Program-made: the position numbers and the translations under genes
The notes under the pieces: generated by a model
What the model saw: the letters and a program-made list of their open reading frames with translations, nothing else
What the model was told of the DNA's origin: nothing
Database searches by the model: none
Part shown: one piece after another, positions 60,199-64,000 of the stretch
How positions within the stretch are numbered: position 1 is the stretch's first letter
How the letters are laid out: every line of letters begins with the position of its first letter
NCBI RefSeq assembly: GCF_032118995.1
Contig: NC_092669.1
Coordinates: 12,076,335-12,140,334, forward strand
DNA length: 64,000 nt
Origin: Asterias amurensis
Taxonomy: Eukaryota; Echinodermata; Asteroidea; Forcipulatida; Asteriidae
Reading direction: 5' to 3'

Positions 60199-63100
60199 CA
60201 TATTTTATAAAGCGACTTTTACAAAAGTTACAAAGCGCTGTACAGTAACTACGAATAAATGCAAATTATAATAACCTAGCTTAGCATTAAAGTAAATGAG
60301 TCTTTAACATGACTATGAAGGATTCAAGAGATGAAGTCTGACGGATGTGAAGAGGGAGATTGTTCCATATGTGCGCAGCCGTCGATTTCACCAAACTCAT
60401 CATAACTTAGGATTAATCCTACAACTAGTACCTAGGACTTAGGACGAGTAAAGTTCCGTAATCCGTATCCTTATTTATGATACGTAAGGTAGGACACATT
60501 AAACCCATCCCAAGTTAGGACGGGTTACTCGTTCTAATCCGTGAAAGAATTAATCCTAGCATTTCGTGAAACCGGTTGCAGGTGCGCTAATAACTGTGGA
60601 GGCTTGTTGGCCATACCGGGTGTAGACTGAACGATCAAAAAATGATTTAGAGACATACCTTGTGCCTTACAGGTTGTGCCGTCCAGCCGGAGTTCATATC
60701 CAGCGATACATGAACATTCGTAGGACCCTACGGTGTTGACGCAAACCTGACTACAAATACCCTCATCTTCTTCTTCACATTCATTCACATCTAAAAACAA
60801 AATGAAAACAAACAACGCAGTGTTTTCAAGAAAATACAACAACTTTGAATTTCCAGTTACAAGGATGAGATAAGCCCGGTTCATACTTCCTGCGAATGTG
60901 AATGCGAAGCGAATCTTGACGTCACAAATTCGCAACGAACAATTCGCAGCAGTTGCCCTCTGCTCTACTCCCTTGCGAATAATCGCTGCGAAAGGAGGGT
61001 GTGACGTCAAATTCACGTCAAATCCGCTTCGCATTCGCAGGAAGTATGAACCGGGCTTTAGGCTAATGATAAAAAAAAACTGGAGCGCAAAGCAATCTGA
61101 AGCGCTCTTTCTACTTTCGTCTTCATTTTTAAAATAATCTTATCTCAATAAAAAAAAACTATTGTGTTTGTTTAACATTTTTTGGGGGGAGGGGGGGTGG
61201 GGAGGGGGGATGTTAAAAAGGATTTCCGGTTAAACAAACAAATACCCCATTTCCAACCTGCCTTCTTACCTACGCACTCTTTACCATCTCCACCGATCAG
61301 GTAACCATGGTTACAGGAGCATCGCACCCCAGGGCTTAAGCCAGTGCAGATCTGATCGCACCCGCCGTTGTCCGAACCGCAGGACTGTCTGGTCAAATCG
61401 TCAGAGTCTAAATAAATAAAAATATATATATTAGTACAAAATGAGGGATGTTTGCACCTTTTTTTCTTTCTGTGGTTCGTTTGAAAACCACCTATGCAGC
61501 AGAATAATGTGTCCATGATGAATAAACAGTGGTTGAGTTTGTTGAATAAAAATGCTATGCAAACGTCGCTGAATATACATGCAAGTCCAGGTGGGTACGA
61601 ATGGTAGTATCAACTAGAGTCAGTCACAGACACTTTCCGCTTGGCAGCGAAAGAAAAAGTCCACTGGGAACTTGGCTAAAGTCTTTGGGTTTGCGAAACG
61701 TCTGTCGTATGTTTTACTTACAACATGGCTGAACAGGTCTTTCATCACTGCTGTCTCCACAGTCATCATTACCATTGCAGACTTTTGATAATCCTATACA
61801 CTGACGATTCTTGCATTGGAACTGGTCATTGCCGCACACTCTAGAGTTGGCTGTTACAGAATCAGAAATGAAGGGAATTACAAACTACTATCACAATAAA
61901 ACTGAGATGAAATTGAAAGTTTTGAGTTTTTGAAGACGTTTTTGTATACTTCTCATTGAGATTGTAGTTGACAACTGAAATTTGAGTGGCGAGTAAAAAA
62001 AAAAAAAAAATGAATTACATAATAAGAATTGCCCAATACAATTTCTCCGACGCTAAAATTAAAGTTGACTCTTTTAACTTTCAATGATAATATTTTGAGA
62101 TTGACTTAAAGCTTAAAGTTGAATTTGGATATTCAAAGTTGATTGTTTGAGTTTTGAAATCGCCTCAACTAAAGAAAAAAAAGAAAAAAAAATTAATGAA
62201 AAAAAGAAGAAGTAAACTTACGACAATCTTCCTCGTCGCTGTTATCAGAGCAGTCTGGTTCCCCGTCACACCTCCATGCGCCTCTTATACATCTTCCTGT
62301 AATACACTGGAACTGGTCAGGGGAGCAGGTATGCTCGGCTAAAGGGAAGGAAAAGGTCAACTTTACATTTTGAAGGCTGCCTTTAAAACTGATCATTAAA
62401 CGAAAAGCAAAAGTGTTCTCTGAAACTGTCTCATGAAAACAGGTATGTGATAGGCTGTTGAAAAAAACCAACCTTAATTGTGACTGAAAGCGTGAAAGCT
62501 TGCTAGCGTGAATCCGGCTTACAAACATTTATATTTTGTTTTAAAAGCTATGGGGTATTCTATATGGTTTTGTATTCATGTTTTTATGAGTTTGATCGAG
62601 TGTAATAAGAACCCAGTTCAATTATAATTATTATTAAAATTATTAAATCCAATATTAATCAAGGACTTACGACATTCAAGTTCATCGGACAGGTCTTCAC
62701 AATCATAGTCTCCGTCACATCTCCACCGGCCGTAAATACACGTATCGTCCCCACAGCGAAACTCATCATCTGTGCACGTCATATTATGACCCCCTGCCAA
62801 AAACATAAAGAAGAAACGATTATTACCGCATTAGAACTGTCATCTATTTTACATAACTTCCAGGCATGCAACGCAAGTGCGGAGTGCGGCAGCCGAAACG
62901 CCACGAGACATGAGACCCACAATGGTACCCTAGCAAATGTTGAGTATGCTCCGAGGTGCATTGTTAGCATGTACTAGGCTTATTTTACGTGATTGTAGTT
63001 GTAAACTGTTGTTGCCAGGCTTATATTAGGCTTTTGTTTCGTTTTTTTTTTTTTTTTTCCACATTAAAAAAAAAGAACCCAAAACGCGGAATTCCGCGGA

Positions 63101-63916
63101 AGAGTTGCATGCCTGAACTACATTACTTTGAAGTGAAATGTTTCTCAAAAGGCTTTTTACTATTAAATGCTGCTGTAGGCTTCAAACCGAAGGTTTTTAT
63201 TGCCACTAATTTAAAGACTGATTACCAAACGTACACCCTCGCTTTAGAAATAATGGACTCCGAACAAACTTTGGGGAAAACGTACCACAATTTGCTTCAT
63301 CACTGGAATCGGCGCAATCATTGTCACCATCGCAGACATAGTCCTTTAGAATACAGTTACCAGTCTGACACAAGAACTGCCCATGGCTGCACGGCACTAC
63401 GCTATCCGCTGAAACAAAATTGTGAAAAGGATGTTATCAGGTTAAATGGCTTCTGACTCGCATGCTCGACAAAGAAAGCGCAATTGTCAAAACAACCGCG
63501 AGGCCAAGCTACAATCTTGGCAATATCCTGTTGGGCCTCCCATGCCCCCTTTTACTGTGCGTTCTGATTGCACGGATTGCAGGGTCTTCTGCGTTACAGT
63601 CTACCTTGAGCGGGGGGACGGGGGACGGGGGACAGAATGTTTCTTGTCAGGGGGAAGTGGACATGGAGTGGTTTTATGGAACGTTGGGAATGGGTGGCCC
63701 ATGCTATTTGACCGGGATTGTAGGCCGAGCCGAATTTGGAGCAAAAGCCGTTGTTTCGAAAAAGGACCTATGACTGAATCTTATTCTAAGATGACTTACG
63801 GCATGATGTTTCGTCAGAGCCGTCCGGACAGTCTATATCCCCATCACAGGTCCAGGAGCTGGCTACACATCCACCAGCAAGGCAAGAAAACTCTGATGTC
63901 TTACATGACTGGGCAG
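41338..63916 (-). CDS. lrp4: LRP4 (LDL receptor-related protein 4), 5'-incomplete, 31 exons visible
   Basis: Minus-strand gene running off the right edge; about 1755 residues are encoded here. The order is 5 LDLa repeats, an EGF, a calcium-binding EGF, four YWTD beta-propellers each followed by an EGF, a Ser/Thr/Pro-rich stalk, one transmembrane helix and a cytoplasmic tail of about 120 residues. This is the LRP4 order (two EGFs before the first propeller, four propellers in all) and not LRP5/6 or LRP1. Stretches such as [42 protein letters not shown] and NGLTIDY agree with vertebrate LRP4 as I remember it. All exon joins are in frame with GT/AG sites. The missing part should be the signal peptide and about three LDLa repeats. 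In other animals LRP4 is a surface receptor for agrin and for Wnt antagonists, and partners MuSK. The stop codon is at 41338-41340. A possible polyadenylation signal on the minus strand is at 40224-40229, which would give a 3' UTR of about 1.1 kb. Confidence 0.97.
41619..41855 (+). mobile_element. Family A subfamily 2, 5' part, in the last LRP4 intron
   Basis: Begins AAAGACCCTGGACACTATTG and is truncated after GTGTGAGAAATTATC, 45 bp before the penultimate LRP4 exon. Confidence 0.7.
42140..42556 (+). mobile_element. tRNA-derived SINE with a nested TTAGGAC foldback
   Basis: The SINE body has TTCATCCTTCGCATAAGACG, GTTGGTCCTGTGTGTTGTGT and AAAGAACCCAGTGCACTTAT, the same as the SINE at 54309-54724. 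It is interrupted at 42242-42376 by a foldback with complementary ends GTCGATTTCACAAAGAGTTA and AACTCTTTGTGAAATCG. It lies in an LRP4 intron. Confidence 0.7.
42907..43110 (-). mobile_element. tRNA-derived SINE (reverse), LRP4 intron
   Basis: On the minus strand: A-box-like TGGTAGTCTAGTTGGTAAGA, then B box GGGTTCGAATCCCAC, then a conserved body (TCACAGGACTCGGGGAAAGT). The 3' half of a second copy is at 43515-43630, and a head alone is at 56803-56870 on the plus strand. Confidence 0.72.
43660..43825. repeat. Dispersed repeat shared with 63490-63775
   Basis: GGGCCACCCATTCCTAATGT, CTTGTCCACTTTCCCCGACA and TGCAGAAGACCGTT are the reverse complement of words at 63578-63708. It lies in the intron before the LRP4 stalk exon. 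It is followed by a poly-G run (43836-43853). Confidence 0.7.
43965..44142. mobile_element. Family B, one diverged arm
   Basis: Only one half of the palindrome remains, diverged (GTGTGGATCATTATATTCTA, then CCATGGCAACGTGTCCCCTT and AA). It lies in the LRP4 intron just before the last EGF exon. Another short left-end fragment lies at 21116-21190 in Ly6 gene 1. Confidence 0.65.
45594..45776 (-). mobile_element. tRNA-derived SINE 3' part in LRP4 intron
   Basis: Matches the tail and body of the SINE at 24600-24960 (TAGCGCATGTATCTACCAAA, GGGTTTACAAGGTGCTACG), next to an ATA microsatellite at 45578-45610. The 5' head is missing. Confidence 0.7.
45980..46369. mobile_element. Family B foldback MITE inside an LRP4 intron
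   Basis: A complete TTAA-flanked palindrome between the last two propeller 4 exons. If transcribed with LRP4 it would form a hairpin of roughly 180 bp in the pre-mRNA. Confidence 0.88.
47208..47451. repeat. TGCTTAAGCAGCTC foldback, complete copy
   Basis: The left end GGGCCCAATTTCATAGAGCT and right end AGCTCTATGAAATTGGCCCC are complementary over more than 40 bp, including TTGCTTAAGCA. It lies in an LRP4 intron. Related pieces are at 4810-4900, 7970-8145, 24005-24130, 25131-25302, 29935-30030 and 30215-30345. Confidence 0.78.
50620..50780. repeat. TTAGGAC foldback in LRP4 intron
   Basis: GCGTCAATTTCACCAAAACT at the left and GCGTTTTGTGAATTCGAC at the right are imperfectly complementary. AACTTAGGATTCATC and CATCCTAAGTTATTAC are inside. 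Confidence 0.6.
51522..51574. repeat. (GT)n microsatellite, about 26 units
   Basis: Uninterrupted GT dinucleotide run, followed by two copies of a ~60-bp sequence starting GAGAAAGACTCTGCTAGGGT (51579 and 51656). Confidence 0.95.
52228..52375 (+). mobile_element. tRNA-derived SINE head
   Basis: A box TAGCTCAGTTGGTAGAGCGC and B box GGTTCGAATCCCACTCTAG on the plus strand. The D and T arms are recognisable, but the anticodon stem does not pair, so this is not an intact tRNA gene. Relatives are at 20745-20970 and 32927-32990. Confidence 0.65.
52388..52740 (-). mobile_element. Probable LINE or SINE fragment
   Basis: On the minus strand a short frame reads [20 protein letters not shown], which resembles the AAPKLWNSLP motif near the C-terminus of many LINE ORF2 proteins. 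No other conserved part is visible, so a SINE with a LINE-like tail is also possible. Confidence 0.45.
52750..52868 (+). mobile_element. Family A subfamily 2, 3' part
   Basis: Starts near GGAGCCGTTTCTCACAATGT and ends GTGTCCAGTGCTTTTAA, 43 bp from an LRP4 exon. Smaller pieces of the same family are at 56220-56310, 56881-56932, 57091-57124 and 63110-63246. Confidence 0.68.
53199..56738 (-). other. LRP4 beta-propeller 2 plus following EGF
   Basis: Exons are 56738-56530, 55667-55480, 55005-54804 and 53929-53740, then EGF exon 53330-53199. Motifs are IFWTDVV, LYWTEAG (Asp replaced by Glu), [15 protein letters not shown] and IYWTDWQ. The block ends [16 protein letters not shown], as in vertebrate LRP4. 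The EGF has [19 protein letters not shown] tandem-headed SINE fills the intron between the third and fourth exons. Confidence 0.93.
53980..54724 (+). mobile_element. tRNA-derived SINE with tandemly amplified head
   Basis: A 91-bp unit (GTGTGTTGTGGCCGAGTGGT ... GGGTTCAAGTCCCAGTCTTG) occurs at 54036-54126, 54127-54217, 54218-54308 and 54309-54397, preceded by a partial unit from 53980. GGCCGAGTGGTTAAG-like and GGTTCRAGTCC mark the A and B boxes of a class II (Ser/Leu-like) tRNA. The body follows once, ending AGCCCTATATAAGAACCCAG and an ATT-rich tail. It lies in an LRP4 intron. Confidence 0.8.
57004..57090 (-). pseudogene. Partial duplicate of the LRP4 propeller-1 EGF exon
   Basis: About 87 bp match the 3' two-thirds of exon 57303-57181, including its donor GTAGGC and some intron beyond it, with few differences (for example YSC to YRC, KLYND to KRYND). 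The 5' part, with the first cysteines and the acceptor, is missing. It is replaced at 57091-57124 by the end of a family A element. It is not expected to be spliced in. Confidence 0.85.
57485..57592 (-). pseudogene. Partial duplicate of the last LRP4 propeller-1 exon end
   Basis: This segment matches 57647-57764: roughly 15 codons of exon 57888-57712 plus its donor and about 65 bp of intron. The copy still reads [12 protein letters not shown] before a GTATGT donor, against [12 protein letters not shown] in the real exon. No acceptor is visible upstream, so it looks like a decayed duplicate. Confidence 0.75.
59252..59642 (+). mobile_element. Family A MITE in LRP4 intron
   Basis: TTAA-bounded and essentially full length (391 bp). 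It lies between the first two propeller 1 exons. Confidence 0.87.
59893..59952 (-). repeat. Exact 30-bp tandem duplication inside an LRP4 exon
   Basis: Two identical 30-bp units, 59893-59922 and 59923-59952, in the first propeller 1 exon. They keep the frame and repeat the ten residues [10 protein letters not shown]. The second copy has no counterpart in vertebrate LRP4. Confidence 0.95.
60382..60580. repeat. TTAGGAC foldback in LRP4 intron
   Basis: The ends GCCGTCGATTTCACCAAAC and GCATTTCGTGAAACCGGTTG are roughly complementary. TTAGGATTAATCCTA and CTAGGACTTAGGACGAG are inside. It is preceded by an (AAT)n run (60166-60196) and a SINE-like fragment (60200-60380). Confidence 0.62.
60659..61407 (-). 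other. LRP4 EGF and calcium-binding EGF pair
   Basis: Exon 61407-61270 encodes an EGF-like module ([18 protein letters not shown]...CSCNHGYLI). Exon 60790-60659 encodes a calcium-binding EGF starting [11 protein letters not shown], with the asparagine-hydroxylation context [10 protein letters not shown]. Both are phase 1-1. The intron between them contains an inverted-repeat element at 60871-61060 and a G-rich tract near 61180-61210. Confidence 0.93.
60871..61060. mobile_element. Short inverted-repeat MITE (~187 bp)
   Basis: The ends AAGCCCGGTTCATACTTCCT and AGGAAGTATGAACCGGGCTT are perfectly complementary over at least 27 bp, flanked by TA. The interior repeats TTCGC/GCGAA words and two GACGTCAAATTC-type sites. 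No coding capacity. Confidence 0.82.
61722..63916 (-). other. LRP4 LDL-receptor class A repeats (five exons, one repeat each)
   Basis: Exons 63916-63800, 63408-63286, 62793-62671, 62338-62222 and 61850-61722 are each a phase 1-1 cassette encoding one six-cysteine LDLa module. The calcium-cage signature is intact in all: CPDGSDE, CADSSDE, CEDLSDE, CSDNSDE and CGDSSDE. The first four carry the aromatic-x-CDG motif that often marks ligand-binding modules (WTCDGD, YVCDGD, WRCDGD, WRCDGE); the fifth has VCNGND. The fifth also has a longer spacing before its last cysteine (ERPVQPC). Human LRP4 has eight such repeats, so these are probably repeats 4 to 8. Introns here are 300 to 500 bp and hold only short repeats. 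Confidence 0.95.
63490..63775. repeat. Dispersed foldback repeat in an LRP4 LDLa intron
   Basis: CCAAGCTACAATCTTGGC at the left pairs loosely with GGGATTGTAGGCCGAGCC at the right. The middle (GGTCTTCTGCGTTACAGTCT, GGAATGGGTGGCCCATGC) matches 43660-43825 inverted. A GGGGGAC minisatellite-like stretch lies at 63614-63640. Confidence 0.65.
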
Positions 63917-64000
63917 CTAGGAAACAACCGGAGAGAAAACTTGTGTTTCAAAATTCTGCTAACTGATTAAAGATAGGATCAAAAAGTTTTGTCAAGGTAA

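Noticed and set aside
41338-63916. LRP5/6 or LRP1/2 identity for the receptor
   Set aside because: LRP5/6 have LDLa repeats after the propellers, and LRP1/2 have many LDLa clusters. The order here and the [17 protein letters not shown] and [11 protein letters not shown] stretches fit LRP4.
63446-63970. 174-codon plus-strand frame
   Set aside because: It runs antisense through an LRP4 LDLa exon and through a dispersed repeat. The minus-strand LDLa is clearly the real coding sequence.

Overview
The window is animal nuclear DNA: intron-rich genes with GT/AG junctions, compact vertebrate-like coding sequences, and 20 to 40 kb of non-coding DNA packed with short inverted-repeat transposons and tRNA-derived SINEs. 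The gene set (a PAN plus fibrinogen-domain secreted protein, two Ly6/uPAR-domain proteins, an invertebrate LRP4 and POLR2L) points to a deuterostome, most likely an echinoderm. A sea star is my best guess, but that rests on the general look of the repeats and not on a search.

Layout. 1-9.0 kb has no gene and holds tandem duplications, foldback elements and a 1-kb inverted-repeat transposon. 9.08-10.46 kb, minus strand: POLR2L (RPABC5/RPB10), complete in two exons, with a dead LINE tail in its intron. 11.4-14.5 kb: foldback elements, a 30-bp minisatellite of about 30 units, and a repeat built of palindromes around TGCATATGCA. 15.80-16.78 kb, plus strand: an intact single-exon gene for a secreted PAN-fibrinogen protein. 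19.2-21.5 kb and 29.4-33.6 kb, plus strand: two paralogous three-exon Ly6/uPAR genes whose products look GPI-anchored. 33.6-41.3 kb has no gene and holds foldback elements and a hammerhead-like hairpin element. 41.3-63.9 kb, minus strand: 31 coding exons of an LRP4 orthologue, from the fifth-last LDL-receptor class A repeat to the stop codon. Its signal peptide and the first LDLa repeats lie beyond the right edge.

Most non-coding DNA comes from a few families. Family A is a ~390-bp element flanked by TTAA, with more than 20 full or partial copies. Family B is a ~390-bp near-perfect palindrome flanked by TTAA, with five full copies. Family C is a third TTAA-flanked element. There are also tRNA-derived SINEs and several smaller foldbacks. 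Nested insertions (B inside A, a hAT-like element inside A) show target-site duplications directly. I saw no virus-like or LTR element, no CRISPR array, no intact tRNA gene and no rRNA.

The genes are unrelated neighbours and not an operon. POLR2L is a shared RNA polymerase subunit. The PAN-fibrinogen and Ly6 proteins are secreted or surface molecules of the kind used in recognition. LRP4 is a large cell-surface receptor for agrin- and Wnt-antagonist-type ligands in other animals. The most noteworthy points are an exact 30-bp in-frame duplication in LRP4 propeller 1, two recent partial exon duplications in LRP4, an NPRF motif where vertebrate LRP4 has NPxY, and a hammerhead-like element near 36.5 kb.
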